The notes below the pieces were generated by a model. The model was not told the DNA's origin, searched no databases, and saw nothing but the letters and a program-made list of their open reading frames with translations. A stretch of 47,932 nt of DNA from assembly GCA_016931115.1 (NCBI GenBank), contig JAFGFM010000075.1:1-47932 (forward strand), in the 5' to 3' direction. This stretch comes from Deltaproteobacteria bacterium. GTDB lineage: Bacteria > Desulfobacterota > DSM-4660 > Desulfatiglandales > HGW-15. The translations under genes were made by a program, and so were the position numbers. The stretch's first letter is position 1. Every line of letters begins with the position of its first letter. Positions 24,750 through 33,617 of this stretch are shown in pieces.

Positions 24750-25961
24750 ATGTTTTTTAAATCGATCCTGATCATAGTTATATTTTCCCTATCCTCACAT
24801 CTCTTTGCCGCAGAAGATCTTAAAAGCGCCCTGAAAGAGGGAAAGTTCAGCGGTCAATTCAGGTCATACTTTTTTCAAAGAGATTATGACGTAAGAAATA
24901 CAAGAGAGGATTTTGCCACTGGTGGTATGCTCTATTATACCTCCGGTGACCTTTATGGCATAAGCTTCGGGTTTGCCTTTTATACAGGGCAGGGTATGGG
25001 GCTTAATGATGATGACAGGGATGTTTATGGCCTCCTGGACAGGGACGCAAATGGCGATCATAAAAACTTTACTGTTCCGGGAGAGGCTTATATCAAGGCA
25101 GTATTTCATGATACCACCCTTAAATTGGGAAGACAGGAGCATGAACTGCCCTGGGTAAACACTGATGATAACAGGCTTACCCCCCAGTCCACAAATGCCT
25201 ATACGATTATCAACAGCAGCATTAATGACCTTGAACTCCTATTCTCCTATATCACAAAAATGAGGGGCAAGGCATCCGACTCCTTTGTGAGCATGACCGA
25301 ATATGCAGATATACCTGCGGATAAACATGTGTCAGCGTTTGGCCTGACCTACAAAGGTATAAGCGATCTTGAACTCTATGTATGGGATTTTTATGCGAAG
25401 GATTTTATCAATAACATTTACATGAAGGCGATATATTCAGACGAAACTGCTAAGGGCCTTGCTTGGCATGTAACAGGGCAGTATCTGAAGCAGGATGATA
25501 CAGGAGACAGACTGGGTGGCAGTGTGGATACCCATATGTATGGTCTTGAGGCAGGTATAGAAAAGCACGGGTTATCCATCAGCCTGGCTGTTTCAGACAT
25601 AGGAGATGATGATGTTATCTACCCCTGGGGCCATGATTTTTTTGTATCAGCGATAGTAAATGACCTTTATCAGGCAGATGGCAAGGGATGGATGGCAACC
25701 CTGGCTTATGACTTTGCTGAGGTGGGCATACCTGGGCTTACCTCAAAGATTGTTTATGCTGACATGGACACCCCGGACAGCGGCAGAAATGCGAGCACGG
25801 ATGTAACAGAGAAAGACATAACCCTTACATACAAATTCAAGGGTCTTCTTGAAGGGTTAGGGATAAGGACAAGATATGGGATCATAGGGCAGGATGAATC
25901 ACTTGGGGGTGAAGATTATAATGACCTGAGGATACAGCTTACCTATGATTTTGAGATATAA
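24750..25961 (+). CDS. OprD-like outer-membrane porin
   Basis: The 403-aa product has a signal peptide (to SSHLFA-AE, residue 21). The mature protein opens with LKSALKEGKFSGQFRSYFFQRDY, as OprD-family porins do, followed by alternating aromatic-rich strands (GISFGFAFYTG, AYIKAVFHDTTLKLGRQE, RLTPQSTNAYTIINSS, ITLTYKFKG). It ends in YDFEI, an outer-membrane beta-barrel C-terminus. OprD-like porins admit amino acids, peptides and organic acids. AAAGGGGG lies before the ATG. A chemoreceptor gene starts 28 bases after it, suggesting that uptake and chemotaxis toward the same nutrient are linked. Confidence 0.85.
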   Translation: MFFKSILIIVIFSLSSHLFAAEDLKSALKEGKFSGQFRSYFFQRDYDVRNTREDFATGGMLYYTSGDLYGISFGFAFYTGQGMGLNDDDRDVYGLLDRDANGDHKNFTVPGEAYIKAVFHDTTLKLGRQEHELPWVNTDDNRLTPQSTNAYTIINSSINDLELLFSYITKMRGKASDSFVSMTEYADIPADKHVSAFGLTYKGISDLELYVWDFYAKDFINNIYMKAIYSDETAKGLAWHVTGQYLKQDDTGDRLGGSVDTHMYGLEAGIEKHGLSISLAVSDIGDDDVIYPWGHDFFVSAIVNDLYQADGKGWMATLAYDFAEVGIPGLTSKIVYADMDTPDSGRNASTDVTEKDITLTYKFKGLLEGLGIRTRYGIIGQDESLGGEDYNDLRIQLTYDFEI

Positions 25962-25989
25962 CCTCATCTAATTAGAGGAGTGATAAGAT

Positions 25990-27678
25990 ATGAGATGGTT
26001 AAGTGATCAGAAGATTGGCGTGAAACTTGGTATCGGCTTTGCGATAATGATTATGTTTATGATCTTTATCGGGGTAAGAGGTTACCTCAATGTGAAAAGC
26101 ATAAATGAAAATCTTGATGAGATATTTTCAGTAAGGCTGCCTGCCCTGGATAAACTTATAGAGGCAGACAGGGATCTTCAGCAGCTCCTTGTAGCCGAGC
26201 GGACAATGATGTTTGCAGATGCGACATCAGAGACATTTAAAAATCTTGTTGCTGATTATGATGAAAATATGCAGCAGTCTGATGAACGCTGGAATATTTA
26301 CAAAGGGCTTGCATCTGCAGATGAGGAAAAAAGGCTTATACCCAAATATGAAACCGCCAGAAAAGAGTGGCTTACGCTTACAAAAAAGGTTGTGGAAAGC
26401 CGCAGGTCTGATACAAGCGAAGGCAGGACAGAGGCCATTGAGTGCACCCTGGGGCCTGCAATGGAAAAGTTTGAAAACATGAGGGAATACATCAATCAAC
26501 TGACAGAGATAAATCTGAAGATAGCCGAGGAGGCCAATATTGAGGCCGCAGCTACATACAGAGAGACCATTGTTTCCTTCTTTATCATAATCGCTATAGG
26601 TGTATTGATAGGTGTCTTGATGGCCTTTATTATCGGCAGGGGTATTACAAGACCTGTAAATGCTGCAATAGCAGGCCTACGTGACATAGCAGAGGGAGAG
26701 GGTGACCTTACAAGGCGTCTTAATATTTCCAGTAAAGATGAGGTGGGGGAGCTTGCAAAATGGTTTGATACATTCATAGGGAAACTACAGGGCATTATAA
26801 GCGATGTGGCCCAGAGTACAAACACCCTTGGCCTATCCTCAAAAGACCTGACCGGTTTATCCTCCGAGATGTCAGAGGGCACAGGCAACATCTCTTCAAA
26901 GTCTAGGACTGTTGCCTCCGCCTCTGAGCAGATGAGTTCAAGCATGGTCTCCATAGCCGCCTCCATGGAACAGGCATCCACCAACCTTGATATGGTGGCA
27001 TCATCCGCCGAGGAGATGAGCGCAACTGTAAACGAGATCGCAAAGAATGCTGAGAACGCAAGGGGCATAACAGGCAAGGCGGTAACCCAGGCAGGGAGCG
27101 CCACTGCAAAGGTGGATGAGCTTGGAAAATCTGCAAAAAAGATAGGCAAGGTTACAGAGGCCATAACAGAGATATCAGACCAGACCAATCTGCTTGCCCT
27201 TAACGCCACTATTGAAGCTGCACGTGCAGGGGAGGCAGGGAAGGGTTTTGCGGTTGTCGCAAACGAGATAAAGGAGCTGGCAAAGCAGACAGCAGAGGCC
27301 ACAGAAGAGATAAAGACACTGGTAAAAAATATACAGGATGAAACATCAGGGACTGTTGTTGAGATCAGCGAGATAACAAAGATAATAAACGATGTGAATG
27401 AGATCGTTACCATGATTGCAACCGCTGTTGAGGAGCAGTCAACCGCCACAAGGGAGATAGCCGGTAATGTGTCTCAGGCATCATCAGGAATAAACAGTGT
27501 TAATGAGAATGTTGCACAGAGTTCAACTGTATCAAATGAGATCGCCAAAGATATTGGTGATGTGAACAGCCTTGTTGAGGATTTGAACAGCGTGGGTGTT
27601 AATGTGACTAAAAGGGCAGTGGAACTGAATGGACTGGTAGAAAGGTTATTAAGTATCGTTGGCAGGTTTAAGACATAA
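25990..27678 (+). CDS. Methyl-accepting chemotaxis protein
   Basis: The 562-aa transmembrane chemoreceptor has TM1 at about 11-30. The periplasmic four-helix-bundle (4HB_MCP-type) sensor domain (about 31-190) includes [22 protein letters not shown]2 lies at about 192-213, and HAMP follows (214-266; [25 protein letters not shown]). The signalling domain has the conserved hairpin [20 protein letters not shown] from about 394. Methylatable Glu/Gln helices flank it. No C-terminal CheB/CheR-binding pentapeptide is evident. GGAG precedes the start. It is in a probable operon with the porin; no other chemotaxis genes are nearby. Confidence 0.95.
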   Translation: MRWLSDQKIGVKLGIGFAIMIMFMIFIGVRGYLNVKSINENLDEIFSVRLPALDKLIEADRDLQQLLVAERTMMFADATSETFKNLVADYDENMQQSDERWNIYKGLASADEEKRLIPKYETARKEWLTLTKKVVESRRSDTSEGRTEAIECTLGPAMEKFENMREYINQLTEINLKIAEEANIEAAATYRETIVSFFIIIAIGVLIGVLMAFIIGRGITRPVNAAIAGLRDIAEGEGDLTRRLNISSKDEVGELAKWFDTFIGKLQGIISDVAQSTNTLGLSSKDLTGLSSEMSEGTGNISSKSRTVASASEQMSSSMVSIAASMEQASTNLDMVASSAEEMSATVNEIAKNAENARGITGKAVTQAGSATAKVDELGKSAKKIGKVTEAITEISDQTNLLALNATIEAARAGEAGKGFAVVANEIKELAKQTAEATEEIKTLVKNIQDETSGTVVEISEITKIINDVNEIVTMIATAVEEQSTATREIAGNVSQASSGINSVNENVAQSSTVSNEIAKDIGDVNSLVEDLNSVGVNVTKRAVELNGLVERLLSIVGRFKT

Positions 27679-27850
27679 TAAAAGAAAGTTCCGCAACATA
27701 CTGTCAATTGTTATAAAATGGGATTCAATGATTGCCCCTTTCCCTTACCTAAATTCAACTTGACGCAATCGATTCTTTTACCTAAGCTATAAAATAAACT
27801 GGCCTAATTTCAGGCCGCTTTCTATTAGACAGGAAGACAGGATAATAACC

Positions 27851-28054
27851 ATGCCGTTACATAAAAAAACTGCAACCGATTCAAGCATATTTCGCGAGCT
27901 GACTGAAAAGGAGCTGAATGAAATAATGAAGTCAGTCGGTGACCAGGCCAGGGCGCAAACCATTGAACAAAAGGAAAGGATGAAATCCAGCTTGCGTAAG
28001 GAAATTGAATTGGCCCGAACCAGGCTTATTTCTGATGAAAACAAAAATTATTAA
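27851..28054 (+). CDS. Small antitoxin-like protein partnered with zeta-toxin-like kinase
   Basis: The 67-aa product is highly charged and mostly helical (ELTEKELNEIMKSVGDQARA; KSSLRKEIELARTRL). It overlaps the start of the downstream P-loop gene by 20 bases, the usual arrangement of small antitoxins encoded just before zeta/PezT-like kinases. Sequence similarity to a named antitoxin family is not evident, so the role is inferred from position and size. The GGCCT-N6-AGGCC palindrome at 27801-27816, just before the gene, could be an autoregulatory operator. Confidence 0.6.
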   Translation: MPLHKKTATDSSIFRELTEKELNEIMKSVGDQARAQTIEQKERMKSSLRKEIELARTRLISDENKNY

Positions 28055-28664
28055 ACCCAGGTTGATTGTCATAGCCGGTCCAAATGGCTCAGGAAAGACT
28101 ACCTTTACCAACCAGGTGCTTCGGCACGACTGGTCTAAAGACTGTCTTTTCATCAATCCTGACGAGATCGCCAAGAATAAATTCGGTGATTGGAACTCGC
28201 CTGATGCTGTGAATAAGGCGGTATTGTATGCTCAGGAACTTCGCGAGAATTGTCTGAAAGAAAGAAAAAGTATGCTGATAGAGACAGTCTTCTCTGCTCC
28301 TGAAAAACTCCAGTTTGTTCAACGGGTAAAGGAGGCTGATTTTTTTATCCGTTTCTTTTTTATCGGTACTGATGGCCCGCACATCAATGCAGCCCGTGTT
28401 ACCAGACGCGTAATGGATGGTGGACATGATGTCCCTATTGCCAAGATTATTTCACGCTATTCCCGCTCAATAGCCAATAGTACCATGGCTATGTCGTTTG
28501 TGGATCGGGCTTATGGGTATGATAACTCGGTGGATAACCGGAATCCGAAAAAGCTGTTCCGGACCAGGGGTGGGCAACTGTTCAAGACCTATTCCGATCT
28601 AAAGCTGCATGACTGGGGCCAAATGATGATTAAGGAATTGAAAGTTACAATGAGCCAGATTTAA
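28035..28664 (+). CDS. Zeta-toxin-family P-loop kinase
   Basis: The product is 209 aa from the ATG at 28035; a TTG at 28005 would add ten residues and increase overlap with the upstream gene. Walker A is GPNGSGKTT (15-23), followed by LFINPDEIA, FIRFFFIGTD and VTRRVMDGGHDVPIAKI with RYSRSI, the layout of short zeta-like proteins. Zeta toxins phosphorylate UDP-N-acetylglucosamine and block cell-wall synthesis unless held by antitoxin; short chromosomal versions are less studied. Together with the preceding gene it forms a candidate toxin-antitoxin pair. Confidence 0.78.
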   Translation: MKTKIIKPRLIVIAGPNGSGKTTFTNQVLRHDWSKDCLFINPDEIAKNKFGDWNSPDAVNKAVLYAQELRENCLKERKSMLIETVFSAPEKLQFVQRVKEADFFIRFFFIGTDGPHINAARVTRRVMDGGHDVPIAKIISRYSRSIANSTMAMSFVDRAYGYDNSVDNRNPKKLFRTRGGQLFKTYSDLKLHDWGQMMIKELKVTMSQI

Positions 28665-28720
28665 TACCTGAATAATTGATAGCCCTAGAACCTGAACCTT
28701 TACGCCTTTAACCTGCACAT

Positions 28721-30412
28721 TTAATAATTGCTGACAAAACTCATGACCTGATCAACCTGTATAGTCCCCTTTCCAGATCCATCCCGTGACTTCCATTCGA
28801 CCGTTCTGGAGTCAAGGTTTTTACCACTGAAGATTAATCTCATGGGTGCTCCGATCAGGTCTGCGTCGGCAAATTTTACCCCTGCACGCTCTTCCCTGTC
28901 ATCGTAAACTGTTTCTATTCCCTTGGCACATAGCTCATTGTAGATTGGTGTTGAAAAAATCTCCTTTTCAGCCTCTTTGAGGTCAATTGTGATAATGTGT
29001 ACTGAAAATGGTGCAATGAAGTGAGGCCAGATAGGGCCAAATTTGTCGTGACGTGCCTCAATAACAGATGCCATCAGACGGCCGAGCCCGATACAATAAC
29101 ACCCCATTATCGGCGTGCATTCATTACCACCTTCATCCAGATAGCGCATTTTCATCCTGTCGGTATATTGTGTTCCTAACTGAAAGATGTTTCCAACCTC
29201 AATTCCTCTTTTTAGTGAAAGAGTCCCTCCGCATAATGGACACAAGTCCCCATCTTTTACTGTAGCAATATCATTAATTTCGTACTTGCCTGCATCCCTG
29301 TTCAAATCAAAATTGATATAGTGATAATCCGTTTCATTGGCGCCTGCGACGAAATTGCTCCCAGCGACCAGCGATTCATCAACAATCACCCGGCAATCGT
29401 GGATGCCGATGGGTGATGCAAACCCTGCGACTGCACCTGTTTTAAATATTGTGTTTTCAGAGGCGGGGGCAGGTTTAACGCCAATGATTTTGGTTAGTTT
29501 ATTCTCATTAACCTCACTATCCCCACGAATAAGCACCATTAACGGTTGGCAAACGCTGTCTGATTCATAAAAGACAACCTTTGCTATTTGTGATTCCAAT
29601 ACATTGAGAAACGCTGCAACATCACGGATTGAGTGCTTCCCTGGCGTGTGAACTTTTTTGAGTACTGATGGCTGCTGCTTAACCGGTGCCCATTTACAGC
29701 GTGCTACCTCAAGGTTAGCCATATAGTCGCATTCGTTACAGGTAACAGTGGTATCCTCACCGGAATTAGATAAAAGCATATACTCATGAGCGACCCCTCC
29801 GCCCATCATGCCAGTATCGGATTGTACTTTCTTAACCTCAGGGATACCGCATTTTGAAAAAATGCGGTTATAGGTATAAGCGCATCTTTCATAAAACTCA
29901 TCAAGACTTGCCTGGTCCCTGTGAAACGAATAAGCATCTTTCATGGTAAATTCACGGGTGCGTATCAAACCACCTCTCGAATGGGGTTCATCCCTGAACT
30001 TTGTCTGAATCTGATAAAGCATGAATGGATATGAGCGATAACTATTAGCCTCATTGCGTGCCAGATGCACAGCGGCCTCTTCATGGGTCATTGCGAGAAC
30101 CATGTCATGGCCTGCCCTGTCTTTTAAAGACATGAGCTCAGACCCAACACGTTCGTATCGCCCAGATTCATCCAGGAGTTCTTTCGGCAGCACTACAGGC
30201 ATCAATACCTCCTGTCCATCAATTGCATTCATCTCTTCACGGACAATATTCTCGATTTTTCGGATTACCCGGAGCCCAAGTGGTAACAGTGAATATATAC
30301 CATTTGCAACCTGCCTGATATACCCTCCCCGAAGGAGGTATGCATGACTGACAAGTAACGCCTCTCTCGGTACCTCTTTGGTCCTTTGACCGATTATTTG
30401 ACTAAGTAACAT
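28721..30412 (-). CDS. proS: Prolyl-tRNA synthetase (bacterial type with editing insertion)
   Basis: The product is 563 aa from the ATG at 30412, where the family normally begins (MLLSQ). An ATG at 30484 would add 24 unrelated residues. Class II motifs are seen: motif 1 around PLGLRVIRKIENIVREEM, the THEE loop, motif 2 KFRDEPHSRGGLIRTREF, and motif 3 GLGRLMASVIE. A YbaK-like editing insertion lies at about 230-370, and the C-terminal anticodon domain includes DLIGAPMRLIFSGK. It charges tRNA-Pro. The GGLIR form of motif 2 and the setting among unknown membrane-protein genes are unusual for a housekeeping synthetase, so this may be a second or acquired copy; I cannot check that from one window. 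Confidence 0.93.
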   Translation of the reverse strand: MLLSQIIGQRTKEVPREALLVSHAYLLRGGYIRQVANGIYSLLPLGLRVIRKIENIVREEMNAIDGQEVLMPVVLPKELLDESGRYERVGSELMSLKDRAGHDMVLAMTHEEAAVHLARNEANSYRSYPFMLYQIQTKFRDEPHSRGGLIRTREFTMKDAYSFHRDQASLDEFYERCAYTYNRIFSKCGIPEVKKVQSDTGMMGGGVAHEYMLLSNSGEDTTVTCNECDYMANLEVARCKWAPVKQQPSVLKKVHTPGKHSIRDVAAFLNVLESQIAKVVFYESDSVCQPLMVLIRGDSEVNENKLTKIIGVKPAPASENTIFKTGAVAGFASPIGIHDCRVIVDESLVAGSNFVAGANETDYHYINFDLNRDAGKYEINDIATVKDGDLCPLCGGTLSLKRGIEVGNIFQLGTQYTDRMKMRYLDEGGNECTPIMGCYCIGLGRLMASVIEARHDKFGPIWPHFIAPFSVHIITIDLKEAEKEIFSTPIYNELCAKGIETVYDDREERAGVKFADADLIGAPMRLIFSGKNLDSRTVEWKSRDGSGKGTIQVDQVMSFVSNY

Positions 30413-30522
30413 GTAATTTTGACCTGTTGTCTGTATCTGTAAATCAATTAAACCTTCCATCTTGGTAGAGATCAAATTTAACACAGCATCATAATCAAAA
30501 GCCAGATGATTGCAAAGGAAAC

Positions 30523-30936
30523 CTATGAACAGTAATCAACACGTTCAAATATTCCATGAAATATTTGATCATTGCCATGCTCATCATAGCATTCGTAGCT
30601 GACATCGACAGTGTCCTCATCTTCGGAAAGAACCGCTGTTTCCTTCACACAAACGCAGCTATTCTTTTTAGCGATTCCTTCGATAGTGTGGTTATCAAGC
30701 ATTCGATATGTAACAGTATCGGCAAACATGGTACCAGTGACCGGGTTATCGCTTCCATCAAGCATTCCCTTGACAGAAATGAAAAGATGTTCATCCCTGT
30801 CATTTACAAGCTCCTCCTGTATCGAGATATCGATGCCATCGGTATCAATTGTCAGGACCTGGCTTTTTGTATTCGGAAGAAAGCCAGATTTATCAGAATT
30901 CAGCTTCCATATGCCAGAAAATCCATGTTTTTCCAT
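30523..30936 (-). CDS. Small beta-rich protein, unknown (lipocalin-like pattern)
   Basis: The 137-aa protein has no signal peptide. It opens GFSGIWKLNSDKSGFLPNT, the G-x-W-K-L-N-x-x-K-S pattern found at the start of small lipocalin-like or fatty-acid-binding-like beta-barrels. It then shows alternating strands (SQVLTIDTDGIDISIQEEL, VTYRMLDNHTIEGIA, DVSYECYDEHG). A GGGAGT sequence precedes the ATG. It is the last gene of the minus-strand envelope island before proS. Ligand and role are unknown. Confidence 0.55.
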   Translation of the reverse strand: MEKHGFSGIWKLNSDKSGFLPNTKSQVLTIDTDGIDISIQEELVNDRDEHLFISVKGMLDGSDNPVTGTMFADTVTYRMLDNHTIEGIAKKNSCVCVKETAVLSEDEDTVDVSYECYDEHGNDQIFHGIFERVDYCS

Positions 30937-30955
30937 AACGATTTACTCCCTGATA

Positions 30956-31606
30956 CTACTTATCCAAATTTATTGACCTATAGAGTTTATAATGATCAGG
31001 TGTGCCCTGGGCCACGGCGTTATTATTTAACTTTTCTATTATATTTATAATTGCATCTTCCAGTTGCTGCATGTTCATAATCTGAACCTGTTCTTCTACC
31101 TCATTAACATTGGGGTAATGCACATAACCTTTTGAATCTGCATCAGGATGTTTCGGATCATAAACCTTTCTAAATTCTGTAGGCACATCAATCATTTTTG
31201 CTATCTCAAAATCTTTATTTATTAGAACCCACTTTCTCCTGTAGGGGCGCCCGTCTGAAGTTATAGTAGTCTTTAACTTTGCCATATTCATTACGTAGAC
31301 ATTAATTGCAACCCTGATCGTTTTCAGCATCTTCGCCAGTTCTTCCAGTAGCCCTTTTTGATCCGGTATCTCATAAATTAGAGGATCATTTGAAATGATG
31401 TTAACCTTAAAGCTTTTGCTCTTCAAGTAGTCATACAGGCTCATATGCTCATACTGCTGAGCTGCTAACAAATCTTCGCCATTTTCAGAGGGGATTTGCA
31501 ACTCTACAGGTGTCACTACCAGCGCCAAACCATCAGCTTGTTTAATACTCTGACAACCTGATACAGTCATGAAAATAGTAAGCACAAAAATTATTTTTGA
31601 TTTCAT
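30956..31606 (-). CDS. Lipoprotein of unknown function
   Basis: The 216-aa lipoprotein has a signal sequence ending in VSGC (Cys18). The mature part is mixed alpha/beta, with KKINxP-like stretches absent and no family I recognise. A helix-rich end (QVQIMNMQQLEDAIINIIEKL) precedes the C-terminus. GGAGA lies seven bases before the ATG. It lies 14 bases after the anchored alpha/beta hydrolase gene on the same strand, so it is probably co-transcribed with it. Confidence 0.68.
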   Translation of the reverse strand: MKSKIIFVLTIFMTVSGCQSIKQADGLALVVTPVELQIPSENGEDLLAAQQYEHMSLYDYLKSKSFKVNIISNDPLIYEIPDQKGLLEELAKMLKTIRVAINVYVMNMAKLKTTITSDGRPYRRKWVLINKDFEIAKMIDVPTEFRKVYDPKHPDADSKGYVHYPNVNEVEEQVQIMNMQQLEDAIINIIEKLNNNAVAQGTPDHYKLYRSINLDK

Positions 31607-31620
31607 AGTTTATCTCCTAT

Positions 31621-32667
31621 TTAGTTTATCGATTCGGGAGGCATCAGTTTAGTATTGGTTCTGACAGCCCCAACCACTCTGCGGATGGAATCAATGACCG
31701 CATCAGGTTTCTCGGATGCAATTGCATGCCCGCTGTCCGGCACAATATAGTGATAGCTGTTGGCGGACTGGCGAGCTATAGCCTCATGCTCTTCATGAAA
31801 GATATTTAAATAAATTAACTGATCTTCAGCCGGAGCATCGGGATTGGGCGATCTCGATGCCGATAGAATTGCAAGCGGAATATCAGGTGGAAGCCTGCAT
31901 CCTTTCATTTGAGATGTACTGATATTTAAATTGAGCCATTCAGCGCATGATGTCTGAAAATTGGATGTTTTACAACTCTGCGCGAGGTATAAATCCTTTA
32001 TCTCTGCAGGCAAATCCCCAAGTAATCCAGGCATTATTAGATGACCCACCCCGAAAGGAGCAAAAAAATATCCAACCTCTGCCAGTTCAATGAGATTTTT
32101 ATTGGAGCGTCTTATTGATTCCGGAATATTATCATTCTGTAACAGATCAATAACTGAATCCACCAGGACCAAACCGGCAACCTGATCAGGGTATTCATCT
32201 GTAAATAACCGCACATTATATCCGCCAAATGAGGCTCCCACAAGAACATAGGGGCCAGGAATTTCGGCTTGCTTTAGCAAAGCATGTAGCTCCTTTACAA
32301 TCTGTCTGCTTGTGCGCTCTTTTGGCCCTCTGTCGCTCCACCAGAGACCTGCCCGGTCATACGAGATAACGCAGGTGAATTTTGCAACTTCAGGTTGGAT
32401 ATTGGCCCAATCAAAACCGCCTCCAGCCAAACCGCTATCCAGTACTACAACAGGTGAACCAGTTCGGCTACGCTGATAATGCATGCGGTATCCCCCTATA
32501 TCTACTAGCTGTCCGGGCGGCGGATATAAACGTTCAGTGCGAGAGTCAGTATATGCCTGAAAAGTGTAGCCGCCAAGAAGGATCAGTAATAAAAGAAGAA
32601 CGCTACCGATTACAAGGCGTTTTAACCATACTAAAATACGCCCCTTTGGGTTCTTTCTGTCATTCAT
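31621..32667 (-). CDS. Membrane-anchored alpha/beta hydrolase
   Basis: The 348-aa product has an N-terminal transmembrane anchor at about 14-33 (LVIGSVLLLLLILLGG). The hydrolase core starts at about 56 (DIGGYRMHYQ) and has the oxyanion region LDSGLAGGG, the nucleophile elbow GASFGG (Ser146), a likely acid in the PDAPAEDQL region, and the catalytic His in PDSGHAI near the C-terminus. The domain is predicted to face the periplasm. AAAGGAGA lies before the ATG. It is one of three anchored hydrolases in the island with different nucleophile motifs, so they are not recent duplicates. Substrate unknown (esters, lactones or lipids are possible). Confidence 0.85.
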   Translation of the reverse strand: MNDRKNPKGRILVWLKRLVIGSVLLLLLILLGGYTFQAYTDSRTERLYPPPGQLVDIGGYRMHYQRSRTGSPVVVLDSGLAGGGFDWANIQPEVAKFTCVISYDRAGLWWSDRGPKERTSRQIVKELHALLKQAEIPGPYVLVGASFGGYNVRLFTDEYPDQVAGLVLVDSVIDLLQNDNIPESIRRSNKNLIELAEVGYFFAPFGVGHLIMPGLLGDLPAEIKDLYLAQSCKTSNFQTSCAEWLNLNISTSQMKGCRLPPDIPLAILSASRSPNPDAPAEDQLIYLNIFHEEHEAIARQSANSYHYIVPDSGHAIASEKPDAVIDSIRRVVGAVRTNTKLMPPESIN

Positions 32668-32768
32668 TTTAGTTATCTCCTTTCACTTTTTATCAGAAAT
32701 AAATAGCTATAATTCATAATATCAATAAGAAGCAGGTTTTATTAACATGAGTTGTGAAATTGTATTTC

Positions 32769-32795
32769 GTCATTCCCGAGAAATCGGGAATCCAT
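32769..32795. repeat. Dispersed palindromic repeat (CATTCCCG...CGGGAATCC)
   Basis: The hairpin ATTCCCGA-GAAA-TCGGGAAT is followed by CCATT. It matches the element at about 19030-19056 in the opposite orientation. It is 43 bases past the abrupt end of the metallo-beta-lactamase-fold gene and is followed by seven-base units (ATCGAAC/ATTGGATGTTGAATG) that reach the gene's stop codon. Confidence 0.7.
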
Positions 32796-32837
32796 TTTAT
32801 TTAAAGTCAAATCATCGAACATTGGATGTTGAATGTT

Positions 32838-33602
32838 TCACCCTATTAAATGCAGCCCGCCTATTATGGCATATATCGGCTGGTCAAAGACCATTTTGGT
32901 CCGTTCGATTATTCTTTCAATGGTGGGATGTCCGCATCCAACTATTAAAACTATCCCCTTTCCCTTTAAATTGATTGCCAGAACCTGTTCATCTGTCCTG
33001 CCAGCCAGAAAAAGAAACCGTGGTATAGGTCCAAGGGTCGCAATACCGAAGGTTATAATCTTTGGCTCAGTTACCACTTCTACAACCGGTCCCGGATTCC
33101 ATTTTGATGGTTTTAGAGGCTCCGGAGAAAAAACCGGGACAGCACCAATTTCAACCGACCCCTGTGAAATAGAAAATTCACTTTTTTTAGCCTCTGACAT
33201 GCCACCCACATGATCGGGATGAATGTGTGAAATGAAAATCATATCAATATCAGGGATGTTGATCTTCAGGGCATTCATATTATTAAGGAGCGGTGAAGGA
33301 TGGGTTTTCCCCTGGTTGAATCCAACATCCATTAAAATAGTGGTATCATCAGCCTTGATCAGATATGAAACACCGGGTTCGGTTTCAAGCCCGTTCCGAT
33401 CTGTATAAAAATCAATAAGCGGCAGGATCATTAAGCTCTCGACTGACCCTGGGTTTTCAAGTTTAGGGAAAGTGGTTGCTTCAAGAAGGGTATCTATTTT
33501 TTCTCTTCCGGAATTAACCTGATGTGCCTTTAACAGAAAAAATACACTTAAAGTAATAAGGCTAATTATTACACATCCTGCAAATATTTTTAAAATTATC
33601 AT
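32838..33602 (-). CDS. Membrane-anchored metallo-beta-lactamase-fold protein, C-terminally truncated
   Basis: The 254-aa product has an N-terminal anchor (about 4-24). The MBL core carries the metal motif SHIHPDHVGG (His126, His128, Asp130, His131) and the later metal-ligand region IVGCGHPTIERII. It resembles the COG1237 (MptA-like/dihydropteroate-type) branch. Relatives normally continue for several dozen residues after the GG(L/F)HL motif; here the protein stops right after GGLHLIG. Repeat DNA follows the stop codon at once, so the 3' end was probably lost by repeat-associated rearrangement. Activity is therefore doubtful. Confidence 0.78.
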   Translation of the reverse strand: MIILKIFAGCVIISLITLSVFFLLKAHQVNSGREKIDTLLEATTFPKLENPGSVESLMILPLIDFYTDRNGLETEPGVSYLIKADDTTILMDVGFNQGKTHPSPLLNNMNALKINIPDIDMIFISHIHPDHVGGMSEAKKSEFSISQGSVEIGAVPVFSPEPLKPSKWNPGPVVEVVTEPKIITFGIATLGPIPRFLFLAGRTDEQVLAINLKGKGIVLIVGCGHPTIERIIERTKMVFDQPIYAIIGGLHLIG

Positions 33603-33617
33603 ATTACACCTATTACC

